27,405 nt of DNA from Prevotella sp. UBA6387 (GTDB lineage Bacteria > Bacteroidota > Bacteroidia > Bacteroidales > Bacteroidaceae): positions 4,142-31,546 of the forward strand of contig DJQL01000035.1 of assembly GCA_002437565.1 (NCBI GenBank), read 5' to 3'. The stretch's first letter is position 1. The number at the start of each line of letters is the position of its first letter. This document shows positions 15,940 to 24,356 of this stretch, piece after piece. Under the pieces are notes generated by a model that saw only the letters and a program-made list of their open reading frames with translations, did no database searches and was not told the DNA's origin. The position numbers and the translations under genes are program-made.

Positions 15940-16764
15940 ATGATAGACGTAAAAGACCTTGACTTTCATTACCAGGGAAGCAAGCACCAAGTGTTCAGCC
16001 ACTTCGACCTCCACCTTGAGCAAGGCCGCATATACGGCTTGCTGGGCAAGAACGGCACGGGCAAGTCGACCTTGCTCTACATCATGGCAGGGCTCCTGTC
16101 GCCCAACCACGGCAGCGTGAAGGTGGATGGCATAGAAAGCCGCCTCCGCGACCCGGAACTGCTGAAGCGCATTTTCATTGTTCCCGAGGAGTACGTGATG
16201 CCCGACATGACGTTCGACGCTTTCCGCTCCATGATGCGCTCTTTCTATCCCACGTTCAGCGACGACTTGCTGGCCAAGTGCTTGGCCGATTTCGAGATGC
16301 CGGCAAGCCCCAACCTGAAAGAACTCTCCATGGGCCAGAAGAAGAAGGTGTATATGAGTTTTGCCATCGCCACGGGCACTCGCTTGCTGATGATGGACGA
16401 GCCGACCAACGGTCTCGACATACCCTCGAAGAGCCTTTTCCGCAAGGTGATTGCCAACTACATGACGGACGATCGCACGCTCATAATATCGACCCACCAG
16501 GTCCACGACGTGGAGAACCTTCTCGACCATGTGGTGATAATGGACCAGAGCAAGGTATTGCTCGACCGTTCCATCGCCGATATCTCAGAGCATTACGCCT
16601 TCCGTTACCTCTCGCCGCAAGAGATGGACGACAGGGTCGTGTATTCAGAGCCCAGCTTGCAAGGCAACGCGTCGATAGTGGAGCGAGGCGACGGTGAGAC
16701 CGAGACGCAAGTGGACCTCGAACTGCTCTTCGATGCCGTGATTAGTGGAGTGAAGGTGAAATAA
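15940..16764 (+). CDS. ABC transporter ATP-binding protein
   Basis: This is the cytoplasmic ATPase that powers the ABC-2 permease encoded next to it. The nucleotide-binding domain is complete: Walker A GKNGTGKST (36-44), signature LSMGQKKKV (129-137), Walker B LLMMDEP (149-155) followed by TNGLD, and the H-loop histidine H186 in STHQVHD. The C-terminal 70 residues resemble the tail of YtrB/CcmA-like exporter ATPases. The length of 274 aa is normal. It is the first gene of a five-gene operon. A 65-nt gap to the permease carries a tandem 11-bp duplication and an AT-rich motif repeated in the next gap. The substrate is unknown. The link to a YtrA-type regulator suggests export or signalling connected to envelope stress rather than nutrient uptake, since no substrate-binding protein is encoded. 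Confidence 0.93.
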   Translation: MIDVKDLDFHYQGSKHQVFSHFDLHLEQGRIYGLLGKNGTGKSTLLYIMAGLLSPNHGSVKVDGIESRLRDPELLKRIFIVPEEYVMPDMTFDAFRSMMRSFYPTFSDDLLAKCLADFEMPASPNLKELSMGQKKKVYMSFAIATGTRLLMMDEPTNGLDIPSKSLFRKVIANYMTDDRTLIISTHQVHDVENLLDHVVIMDQSKVLLDRSIADISEHYAFRYLSPQEMDDRVVYSEPSLQGNASIVERGDGETETQVDLELLFDAVISGVKVK

Positions 16765-16784
16765 CCATAGAGAAACCATAGAGA
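16763..16784 (+). repeat. Tandem duplication of an 11-bp unit after the ATPase stop codon
   Basis: AACCATAGAGA occurs twice in immediate tandem (16763-16773, 16774-16784); the first copy includes the last two bases of the ATPase stop codon. It looks like a replication-slippage duplication. A functional role is not evident. Confidence 0.7.
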
Positions 16785-16802
16785 TACACATTATTATATA
16801 TA
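16785..16802 (+). repeat. AT-rich intercistronic motif, copy 1
   Basis: The 18-bp motif TACACRTTATTATATATA (here R is A) lies in the gap between the ATPase and permease genes. A second copy with one difference is at 17628-17645 in the next gap. Two long near-identical matches in successive gaps are unlikely to be entirely chance, although the AT content raises the odds. Confidence 0.55.
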
Positions 16803-16829
16803 CCATATTCGTTTATACAAGACCATATC

Positions 16830-17621
16830 ATGAATAAAGATAGATTCCTTAACGTCCTTCGTTGGCAGTTCACGCTCTCAAAGCGTCAACTCCTCATCTT
16901 CGGCCTGGTTATTTTCGCAATCATAGCCATTCCCCAAGCTCTCGGTCTTTTGATTACGCGCGATGCCGATACCGCTTCGGTCACCAGTATCAATGCCATG
17001 TTCGGCATTTCGGTCTTTTTGGTGATGGCAGGAGTGAGCGTCTTCAGTAATCTCAAGACGCGTCAGCAGCGCGTCAATGAGTTCATGTTGCCGGCTTCCA
17101 ACAAGGAAAAGTTCTTGGCGCGTTACCTCATCATGGTGGTGGCGATGACCATTGCGGCCATGGTGGGATTTCTCACTGGCGACCTCGTGCAGTGGCTCCT
17201 CACGCTCGCCTTTGGCAGTGCGGCACCCACATCGGCCACGGGTTATCTGATAGAGAGCCTTAAAGGCATGACGTTCGCCTTTAGCGGCGACGCTTCGGCT
17301 TATGTGGTGCCCATGACGCTGTCGTTGGTGTCGCTTCACGCCCTTTTCCTCCTCTTTGGCAGCGTGTTCAACAAGCATGCGCTCGTCATGTCAATCGTTT
17401 CCTTCTTCGGGTTGAACATGGTTATAATGACACTTGTGGGCTTGGTCACTAAGGTGATTTTCAGTCTTGGCGAGGCGGGCTATGTCATAACGGTCTACGA
17501 CGATTGGTGCGCCGTGGTAGCGTCTGTGGTCAACGTGGCTTTCATTGTCGCGTGCTTCTGGCTCGCCTATCGCAGATACACGAGACTGCAGGTCATCAAC
17601 AACAAGTGGATAAACAAGTGA
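16830..17621 (+). CDS. ABC-2 type membrane permease
   Basis: This is the membrane-spanning partner of the preceding ATPase, placed in the inner membrane. The 263-aa protein has about six hydrophobic segments: near residues 22-42 (LLIFGLVIFAIIAIPQALGL), 53-72, 92-118, 153-178, 186-212 and 228-250. Its short N and C termini are polar and face the cytoplasm. The layout fits ABC-2 exporters. No family-specific residue lets me name the substrate. It begins 65 nt after the ATPase and ends 58 nt before the DUF2807 gene. It probably assembles as a homodimer with two ATPases, because only one permease and one ATPase are present. Confidence 0.85.
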   Translation: MNKDRFLNVLRWQFTLSKRQLLIFGLVIFAIIAIPQALGLLITRDADTASVTSINAMFGISVFLVMAGVSVFSNLKTRQQRVNEFMLPASNKEKFLARYLIMVVAMTIAAMVGFLTGDLVQWLLTLAFGSAAPTSATGYLIESLKGMTFAFSGDASAYVVPMTLSLVSLHALFLLFGSVFNKHALVMSIVSFFGLNMVIMTLVGLVTKVIFSLGEAGYVITVYDDWCAVVASVVNVAFIVACFWLAYRRYTRLQVINNKWINK

Positions 17622-17627
17622 GATAAT

Positions 17628-17645
17628 TACACGTTATTATATATA
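17628..17645 (+). repeat. AT-rich intercistronic motif, copy 2
   Basis: This is the second copy of TACACRTTATTATATATA (here R is G), 6 nt after the permease stop codon. See copy 1 at 16785-16802. The downstream sequences also share CCATA at slightly different distances. Confidence 0.55.
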
Positions 17646-17679
17646 GTAACCATACAGAAAGTTAAAAAACATAGATTAT

Positions 17680-18459
17680 ATGAAAAAGGCAATCATTCTT
17701 TTCGTGGCATTCATGGCCATCGTCTCCTTGCAGGCTTGCCGCATAGAGAAGGTATACGACAGCGACGACAATGTGCTGACCCATAAGCTCGACCTCAAAG
17801 GCTTCTCGGCTGTGAGCAACGCGGGCAGTTGCGATGTCCACTTCACCCAGTCGCCTACATACAAGGTCACGCTCAAGGCTTCGCAGAGATGGTACGACAG
17901 TCATGCCATAAGCGTGGAGAACGGCACGCTCGTGATCCGTGGCAAGGGCAGCACGAAGCAGAAGGGCGTCAGCGTTATCAACATGACCGGATACGACGGC
18001 AACGCCGAGATATGGATTAGCGCGCCAAGCCTTGAGGATGTGTCGATGTCGGGCAGCGGCGACTTCACCCTCGACGGCAACCTCAAAGGCAAGGGCCTCA
18101 CTGTAAACGTGCGTGGCAGCAGCGACGTGAAGATGAAAGACATCACGCTATCCGGCGATTTCGAATACACTGTCTCTGGCAGCGGTGACGTGGAGATGGG
18201 CACCTTAAAGGCAAACAACGCCAGATTTGCCATTTTTGGCAGTGGCGACGTGAAAAGCAAGTTGGCCAACGTGTCGCACACCAACGTGCACGTGTCAGGC
18301 TCGGGCGATGCCGACCTCCACTTCGCCGATTGTGGCGATGCCGAGGTGAACGTGTTTGGCAGCGGCGACATAGAGTTGTCTGGCCAGCTCAGGTCGCTCA
18401 GCAAGCATGTCTCAGGCAGTGGCGACGTGGACACTATGAAACTGCGTTTGGGTAAATAA
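17680..18459 (+). CDS. DUF2807 (head GIN domain) lipoprotein
   Basis: This is an exported protein with a repetitive beta-structure. Residues 1-19 form a signal peptide with C20 as probable lipidation site (SLQAC). The remainder carries the DUF2807 'putative auto-transporter adhesin, head GIN' pattern. GSGD-type turns sit near residues 124-128, 146-149 (GSSD), 166-170, 187-190, 206-210, 227-230 and 245-249, with a period of about 20 residues that suggests a stacked beta-helix with one turn per repeat. The length of 259 aa is normal. The biochemical role of the family is not established. In this operon it would sit in the periplasm or on a membrane between the ABC permease and the outer-membrane barrel. 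It is followed after 17 nt by the GntR gene. Confidence 0.88.
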   Translation: MKKAIILFVAFMAIVSLQACRIEKVYDSDDNVLTHKLDLKGFSAVSNAGSCDVHFTQSPTYKVTLKASQRWYDSHAISVENGTLVIRGKGSTKQKGVSVINMTGYDGNAEIWISAPSLEDVSMSGSGDFTLDGNLKGKGLTVNVRGSSDVKMKDITLSGDFEYTVSGSGDVEMGTLKANNARFAIFGSGDVKSKLANVSHTNVHVSGSGDADLHFADCGDAEVNVFGSGDIELSGQLRSLSKHVSGSGDVDTMKLRLGK

Positions 18460-18476
18460 AAAAACATCAGGATATT

Positions 18477-18830
18477 ATGGCATTCAGCAACGACAAGGCC
18501 ATCTACCTGCAAATAGCCGACCGCTTGAGCGACGAGATTCTCGCTGGCACATACAAGGCGTTTGACCGCATACCAAGCGTGCGCGAGTATGCCGCGCGGC
18601 TTGGCGTGAACGCCAACACCGCCGTCAAGGCCTATGACCAGCTCTCGCAGGAAGGCGTGATCTTCAACAAGCGCGGCCTTGGCTATTTCGTGGCGGAAGA
18701 TGCGCAGCGATACATCAAGGACACGAGGCGCAGGGCGTTTATGCAGACGGTTATACCGGAGATGGTGAGGCAGATGAAGCTGCTCGACATAAGTTTGGAA
18801 GACATGAAAGAGGCCTTCGCAAAGGCATGA
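18477..18830 (+). CDS. GntR-family transcriptional regulator, YtrA subfamily
   Basis: This is a probable autoregulatory repressor of its own operon. The N-terminal winged helix (about residues 8-75) shows the GntR pattern: YLQIADRLSDEILAGTY, RIPSVREYAARLGVNANTA, VKAYDQLSQEGVI and the wing RGLGYFV. Only about 45 residues follow, mostly helical (YIKDTRRRAFMQTVIPEMVR), with no ligand-binding domain. That is the mark of the YtrA subfamily, which usually controls adjacent ABC transporter genes. The total of 117 aa is typical. The gene lies between DUF2807 and the barrel rather than first in the operon as in Bacillus. Its likely operator is the inverted repeat at 15883-15906. The inducing signal cannot be read from sequence; the Bacillus relative responds to lipid II-targeting antibiotics. 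Confidence 0.93.
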   Translation: MAFSNDKAIYLQIADRLSDEILAGTYKAFDRIPSVREYAARLGVNANTAVKAYDQLSQEGVIFNKRGLGYFVAEDAQRYIKDTRRRAFMQTVIPEMVRQMKLLDISLEDMKEAFAKA

Positions 18831-18855
18831 AGATAAAGGAAAAGACTAAGGTAAA

Positions 18856-21177
18856 ATGAAAAACTCAGGTATAATGATTTCCGGTGCTTTGCTTGCTTGC
18901 TCCTTGGGCTCCATGGCCCAAGTGGGCAACAGGCCAGGCGGCACCGACAAGGTCGCCCAAGGCGGTTCGGCCAAGGCCGACTCGCTACGCGGCGACTCCA
19001 TTTGGAAAGACGTTGAGCTGGGGGCGGTGAGCGTGGTGGCGTCGAAGCCGCTCGTGAAGATGGAGACAGGCAAGATGACCTACAACGTGGGTGAAGATCC
19101 CGACGCGAAAGCGTCCACCGTGCTCGACATGTTGAGAAAGGTGCCGATGGTGACGGTGGACGGCCAGGACAACATAACGGTAAACGGCTCAAAGAGCTTC
19201 AAGGTGTATGTCGACGGCAAGCCCAACGCCATGATCTCGGCAAGCCCGTCGCAAGTGTTCAAGGCCATGCCAGCCACGATGGTGAAGAGCATAGAGGTCG
19301 TCACCAACCCGGGGGCGAGATACGACGCGGAAGGCACGGGTGGCGTGCTAAACATCGTGCTCAACAACAGCTCGGCGGGAGGGAGCGGAAGCGAGGCCAT
19401 CAATGGATACAATGGCAACGTAAGCGTTTCCGTAGGCAACCAGACTGACAAGGTGTCTGCTTCGGTCAATGGTCAGCAGGGCAAGCTCACATATAGCGTC
19501 ATGGGCGTGTACAACTATCAGCGTATGAATGGCACGACCATAGATGTCGACAGATTGCAGAAAGACATGACGGCTATGGGCGGTGACGCTGGCAACAGCC
19601 AAATGCGCTACCATCAGAAGTCTGACATGAAGCAACCCTTTGCCATGGGAAGCGTCAGCTTGGGCTATGCCATCGATTCGCTGAGCAACATCAACGCCAC
19701 GGCGGGCCTGACGGCCTTCAAGCAGAAGATGGTTGGCAATCCGGTTACCCAGATGCAAGGTGGCGTGTATGGCAAGGGATTCAGCTACGGCAACGAGATG
19801 CGGCAAGACTATGGCAACTCCACATTCAACGGAAGCGTGGACTATCAGAGGTTTTGGCATGGCGACCACAAGAGCTACATGATTTTGAGCTATCTGTTCA
19901 CCAGCAACCCGTCTCATACCGACCAGTATACCTACTATGACGACACCAGCAATGTAACGGGGCTGCAACTCAACGACCTCAGCTCGAAAAACCACACGCG
20001 TGGCACGGAGCACACCCTGCAAGCCGACTTCACCCAGGCCCTTTCCGGCAGCCACACCCTGAATTTCGGTGCCAAGTACATTCTTAGGGCAAACAATGCC
20101 GATGCTAAATATTATGATGTGGCCAAGGACCGCACGGAAACCCTTGACCCTGCCAAGAGCATGGAATACAAAAACACCCAAGACATCCTCGCCGCCTATG
20201 CCGAGTGGAAAGGCAAGTTCGGCAAATGGAGCACGGTGCTTGGCAGCAGGTACGAATACACATGGGAAAAAGTGAGGTATGAGCTTGGCAATGGCGACGA
20301 CTTCAAGAAAAGCTATGGCAACTTGGTGCCGAGCGCAAGCCTGAGCTATGCCATCAGCCCTGGAATGAACATTGGCGTGAACTACAGCATGCGAATCACG
20401 CGCCCAGGCATCTCATACCTCAACCCTTACGTGGATCGCAGCAATCCCACGGCCCTGTCGTATGGCAACACCGACCTCGAGACAGAGAAGTCGCACAAGG
20501 TCAGTCTGGTATACAATTTCTATTCGGCTAAGTTCATGCTGAGCGCAAATGCCGGATACAGCTTCTGCGACAACCAGATAGAGCAGTATTCCTTTATCGG
20601 CAAAGACAACTTGCTCAACCAGACATACGGCAACGTGTCTAAGAAGGGCGACGCAAGCCTCAATGTATTTGCCAACTGGATGATAAGCAAGAATACGAGG
20701 CTTACACTAAATGGCCAACTACACTATGTGGACTTAAGAAGCGATGCGCTGGACATGAAAAACAATGGTTGGAACGCCACCTCCGTGGTTGATTTTCAGC
20801 AGACCTTGCCTTGGGAATTGCAATGGTCTCTTGGTGGGGTGTTCTCAACCAAGACACAAGACCTGCAGGGCGACAAGAGCGGCATGACGCTGGCATACAC
20901 CACGTTGTCAAAGTCGTTGCTCAAGGACAGGCTCGACCTGTCATTGTCTTTCGTCACGCCTCTGACGGACAAGCTAAACGTGAAGACGAGGACGGCCAAC
21001 AGCGACTATGTGCAGAACTTGACAGCGAAAATACCATTGCGTCTGGTGGTCGTGACAGCCACATGGAAGTTTGGAAACACGAAAAAACAATTCGCAAAGG
21101 CAAAGTCGAATATAACAAACGACTTCAAGGAAGACCAAAAGGGCTTCCAGGCTGGTGGCATCACAGGCCAGCAATAG
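18856..21177 (+). CDS. Outer-membrane beta-barrel protein (TonB-receptor-like, OMP_b-brl_3 type)
   Basis: This is a large outer-membrane barrel with a plug domain, last gene of the ABC/DUF2807/GntR operon. A signal peptide (1-22, ending SMAQ) and a short Gly-rich linker are followed by a plug-like region (about 50-170: TGKMTYNVGEDPDAKASTV, VYVDGKPN, MVKSIEVVTNPGARYDAEG) and then many alternating-hydrophobic strands. It lacks the N-terminal CarboxypepD_reg domain that most relatives carry, so it starts directly at the plug. About 35 polar residues follow the last clear strand (TATWKFGN), an unusual end for a barrel. The length of 773 aa is at the short end for the family. Its ligand is unknown; operon context suggests it works with the ABC exporter across the envelope. 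Confidence 0.88.
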   Translation: MKNSGIMISGALLACSLGSMAQVGNRPGGTDKVAQGGSAKADSLRGDSIWKDVELGAVSVVASKPLVKMETGKMTYNVGEDPDAKASTVLDMLRKVPMVTVDGQDNITVNGSKSFKVYVDGKPNAMISASPSQVFKAMPATMVKSIEVVTNPGARYDAEGTGGVLNIVLNNSSAGGSGSEAINGYNGNVSVSVGNQTDKVSASVNGQQGKLTYSVMGVYNYQRMNGTTIDVDRLQKDMTAMGGDAGNSQMRYHQKSDMKQPFAMGSVSLGYAIDSLSNINATAGLTAFKQKMVGNPVTQMQGGVYGKGFSYGNEMRQDYGNSTFNGSVDYQRFWHGDHKSYMILSYLFTSNPSHTDQYTYYDDTSNVTGLQLNDLSSKNHTRGTEHTLQADFTQALSGSHTLNFGAKYILRANNADAKYYDVAKDRTETLDPAKSMEYKNTQDILAAYAEWKGKFGKWSTVLGSRYEYTWEKVRYELGNGDDFKKSYGNLVPSASLSYAISPGMNIGVNYSMRITRPGISYLNPYVDRSNPTALSYGNTDLETEKSHKVSLVYNFYSAKFMLSANAGYSFCDNQIEQYSFIGKDNLLNQTYGNVSKKGDASLNVFANWMISKNTRLTLNGQLHYVDLRSDALDMKNNGWNATSVVDFQQTLPWELQWSLGGVFSTKTQDLQGDKSGMTLAYTTLSKSLLKDRLDLSLSFVTPLTDKLNVKTRTANSDYVQNLTAKIPLRLVVVTATWKFGNTKKQFAKAKSNITNDFKEDQKGFQAGGITGQQ

Positions 21178-21242
21178 CAGGCTCGGGCGGATTGGCGGGG
21201 CGCGACTCCCGGTCTGCACGGCTTGTGAAAGTTGGTATAACG

Positions 21243-21286
21243 CGAAATGGGGTTGGAACCACCACGGTGGTTCCAACCCCATTTCG
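21243..21286. terminator. Very long hairpin between convergent barrel genes
   Basis: Perfect 21-bp arms (21243-21263 and 21266-21286) are separated by 2 nt, and G-T plus C-G pairs extend the stem outward. It lies between two convergent stop codons (21177 and 21315), so it probably ends or protects transcripts from both sides. Neither strand has a U run after the stem, so it is not a standard intrinsic terminator. The stem is GC-rich in the middle and contains GGGGTTGGAACCACC and its complement. Confidence 0.65.
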
Positions 21287-21314
21287 TGTGTATGCTCGGC
21301 ATGAGCCAGGCTTG

Positions 21315-24266
21315 TCAGAACATCATTGGCGGGCGACCGCCCATTGGTGGTCTGCCCCCCATTGGTGGACGACCTCCACGGAACCCAGGGCCATCACCGG
21401 GGCCATGGCCGTGACCGTCGCGCCGCGCCTGCTTGCCTCCGAAGAGGTTGAGGCGATAGTTGACGTGTAGCATCACGTAGCTGTTGATGGAGTTGTATTC
21501 CGTGTCGGAGCGCATCGACGCGGTGATGCTCCGGCTCAGGTTGCTCTGCTGATGCAAAATGTCGTAGAACTGCAACATGACAGTCAGCGAGCGCCCCTTG
21601 AGGAAGCTCTGCGCCACTTGCGCGTTCCATACCAGTTCGTTGGTGTTGAGCGAGTTGTCGGTATATCCGCGGCGAGAGTTCATGTTCATGTCGGTAGACA
21701 GCGTGGTGCCCCAAGGAGCCGTGGCGCTGATGCTTCCGCCATAGCTGTATTGCCACACGTTGGAGTTGGAGGCGGGCTGGAGCTTGTTGTTGGAGTGGCG
21801 ATAGTTGAACGCGCCGTTGAGCTCCACCTCAAGCCAACTGTTGCGGTAGCTGCCGGCGAGACGGTCGCCAATGGTCATGTCGCGCGTGGTGTTCTTTATC
21901 GAGTTGGCGTCGCGGCTGAGGGCGATGTAACCCACGTTGTTGGAGAAGTTGAAGTTGGCGAAAGTGTTGATGTTCCAATAGCCTGCCGAGTCGAGAGGTG
22001 TGTTGAACATCAGCGCGGAGTTCACGTTCCAGTTGCCGTTGATGTTCTCAGGCTTCGTGATGCGTCCGCCAGTCGTCTCGTTGTAGGTCACCTTGTTGCT
22101 GATGCTGTTTCGCGTGTTGTTGAAGTCGACGAAAGTCATGACCGACTGCTTGGTCTTCTCGAAGTAGCTGTTGTAGAACAGTCGGAAGTTCTGGTTGAAC
22201 GACGGCTTCAAGCCTGGGTTACCCGTTGAGATGTTGAGAGGGTCGGAGTCGTCGTAGATGTCGAGCAGCTGCGATATGCTGGGTTGCGTGGTGGAGGCGC
22301 GATAGTTGACGCGCAGGTTGCTCACCTTGTTGAACTTGTACCTAAAGTCGAGTGTTGGAGTGAAGTTCGTGACGTTGCGGGTGGTGTCCACGCTTACGCC
22401 CTGGTAGTTTTGCACGTAGTGTGACCTTTGCGGCTGCATCATCACGCCGGCGTTAAGCTGCCACTTCGTCCTGAGCATCCTGAACATCAGTTCGATGTTG
22501 TGGGTGTAGTTCTTGTATTCTGAATAGCGGCTTAGGTTCTTGTCGAGATAGTCGGTGTAGGGATGCTCCAGGCGGTTGAGGTATCCGTCCCAGCTGCGGT
22601 AGGCCGGGTTGATGCCAGAGAAGAAATCCTCGCCAAGGTTGGAGAAGTCGTAGGTGGAGCGGTCGCTCTTGCTGTAGCTGTACTTGAACTGGTAGCGCAG
22701 TTGCAGGAACGTGCCCTTCCACAGTGGCTCGCTGTATGTGGTCTGCAAGGTATAGCTCCAGTTTTTAGATGGGGCGAGGTTGTAGCGGTTTGTCTGGTAA
22801 GTAGAGTCCTGCCCCAAGACATCCTTTATTTGGTACAGGTGTACGTTGTTGGTTGACAGCGAGTTCGACTTCGAGTCGGAGTAGCTCACATCGCCACGCA
22901 GCGTGACGTTGCGTCCACGGCTGTTGAGCTTGCGATTGAGCTGGAGCATTGCCCCCATGCTGTTGGTCTTGGAATAGGTAATGCTGTTTGAGGCATTAGA
23001 GTTGACGATGATGCCGTCTTGCGCCAACGTCTTCATCGCCTCGGAGCTTAGAGGGTCGGACACGTAGCTGTAAGGGTCCTCGTTGAATGAGGCAGAAGAG
23101 CCGTGGCTCAGTCCGTCGCTGTTGCTCAATGAGAGCGTTGGGCGGAACATGATGTTGGTCATGGAGTCGGGCGTCCACTCCACGCGCGCCTGGGCGTTGA
23201 AGTTGTTGCCTCGCGAGAACGACTGGTTCACGCTGTTGGAGAACGACCCCACGGTGCTGACGTAGTTCTCTGAGCTCGACTTGCTCCACACGTCACCGTC
23301 GCTGTGGTTCCATCTAACGCTTCCATCCACTTTCAGAGTGTCTTTTTTCTCGTAGTTGAGGTTCAGGCCTGCCATCTTCGAGGCGTTGAGCCCGTTGCGC
23401 CCCCTTCCGAAAAATCCGCCACGGCCACCGAAGCCCATGTCGTTGACGTTGTTGGCGTTGCCCATGCCGAAAAGCTTGAGGTTGCCCTTCATGTATCCGC
23501 CGAAGGCACGCGCGCTGTATCGGTCCTTGGTGCCCACGCCGGCGTCGGCGTTGACCATCATGCCCTTGTCCATTCCGGCCTTCACGCCGAAGTCGAGCAC
23601 CGTCTGCTCCTCGCCGTCGTCGATGCCCGTCACCCTCGACAGGTCGCTCTTCTGGTCATAGGCTTTCACCTTGTTGATGATAGAGGTAGGGATGTTCTTC
23701 ATTGCCGTCTTCGTATCGCCGGTCATGAACTCCTTGCCGTCGATGAGGATCTTCTTCACCTCCTTGCCGTTGATGGTAATCTTGCCGTCGTCGCCCACCT
23801 GCGCGCCAGGCAGACGCTTCACCAGTTCCTCTATGGTGGAACCCTCCGGGGTGCGGTAAGCGTTGGCGTTGTACTCGAAAGTGTCTTCCTTCACCACCAC
23901 CTTCTGGGCCTGTGCCGTCACGGTGGCCTCCTTCAGCATGATGGCGTCGGCATGGAAGCGCAACGTGCCAAGGTTGACGTTGGCACCCTGCTTGACGCTG
24001 ATGGGGCGGCTGAGGGGCTTGTAGCCCACGCTCGAAAGTTTGAGGATGTATTGTCCGTCCGCGGGGGCCTTGATGGAAAAATGACCCTTGGCGTCTGACA
24101 GGGCACCGCCGACGAAAGTGGAATCAGACTTCAACAGTTGAGCCGTGACCATGGATACGGCCTCCTTTGTTTGGGTGTCGACTATTGTGCCCGACACCTC
24201 TCGCTTTTGCGCCAGCGCGACGACAGTCGTCATCGCCAATAGCGCAAGCAACAGCATTTTTTTCAT
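21315..24266 (-). CDS. Outer-membrane beta-barrel protein with CarboxypepD_reg domain and GGRPPM tail
   Basis: This is a large TonB-receptor-like outer-membrane barrel of unknown ligand. The frame opens at a TTG (24290), but ATG 24266 gives a clean signal peptide (MKKMLLLALLAMTTVVALAQ), so I use it (983 aa). In order: a CarboxypepD_reg-like domain (REVSGTIVDTQTKEAVS to about residue 105), a plug with RLPGAQVGDDGKITINGKEV and ILIDGKEF, a Gly/Arg/Phe-rich loop (GFGGRGGFFGRGRNG), then the long barrel ending near HVNYRLNLF. The last residues are a basic and His/Gly-rich linker followed by three GGRPPM-type repeats and a terminal F. No TAnnTTTG promoter was found upstream. The gene is convergent with the other barrel and divergent from aroB. 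The two barrels are not close copies: this one has the extra N-terminal domain and tail. Confidence 0.88.
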   Translation of the reverse strand: MKKMLLLALLAMTTVVALAQKREVSGTIVDTQTKEAVSMVTAQLLKSDSTFVGGALSDAKGHFSIKAPADGQYILKLSSVGYKPLSRPISVKQGANVNLGTLRFHADAIMLKEATVTAQAQKVVVKEDTFEYNANAYRTPEGSTIEELVKRLPGAQVGDDGKITINGKEVKKILIDGKEFMTGDTKTAMKNIPTSIINKVKAYDQKSDLSRVTGIDDGEEQTVLDFGVKAGMDKGMMVNADAGVGTKDRYSARAFGGYMKGNLKLFGMGNANNVNDMGFGGRGGFFGRGRNGLNASKMAGLNLNYEKKDTLKVDGSVRWNHSDGDVWSKSSSENYVSTVGSFSNSVNQSFSRGNNFNAQARVEWTPDSMTNIMFRPTLSLSNSDGLSHGSSASFNEDPYSYVSDPLSSEAMKTLAQDGIIVNSNASNSITYSKTNSMGAMLQLNRKLNSRGRNVTLRGDVSYSDSKSNSLSTNNVHLYQIKDVLGQDSTYQTNRYNLAPSKNWSYTLQTTYSEPLWKGTFLQLRYQFKYSYSKSDRSTYDFSNLGEDFFSGINPAYRSWDGYLNRLEHPYTDYLDKNLSRYSEYKNYTHNIELMFRMLRTKWQLNAGVMMQPQRSHYVQNYQGVSVDTTRNVTNFTPTLDFRYKFNKVSNLRVNYRASTTQPSISQLLDIYDDSDPLNISTGNPGLKPSFNQNFRLFYNSYFEKTKQSVMTFVDFNNTRNSISNKVTYNETTGGRITKPENINGNWNVNSALMFNTPLDSAGYWNINTFANFNFSNNVGYIALSRDANSIKNTTRDMTIGDRLAGSYRNSWLEVELNGAFNYRHSNNKLQPASNSNVWQYSYGGSISATAPWGTTLSTDMNMNSRRGYTDNSLNTNELVWNAQVAQSFLKGRSLTVMLQFYDILHQQSNLSRSITASMRSDTEYNSINSYVMLHVNYRLNLFGGKQARRDGHGHGPGDGPGFRGGRPPMGGRPPMGGRPPMMF

Positions 24267-24356
24267 TACTCTTTGTCTTATCTCTTGCAATTATAACCAA
24301 TTTTTTAGACGCATGCAAGTAAAATAAGTTTAAAAAGAAAACAAGAACAGGAAAGG

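Noticed and set aside
19348..20181. 277-aa minus-strand open frame inside the first barrel gene
   Set aside because: It is fully antisense to a well-supported barrel, with no signal peptide or motif of its own.
24267..24290. TTG start adding 8 residues to the second barrel protein
   Set aside because: The ATG at 24266 gives a standard signal peptide; the extension would put charged residues in front of it.
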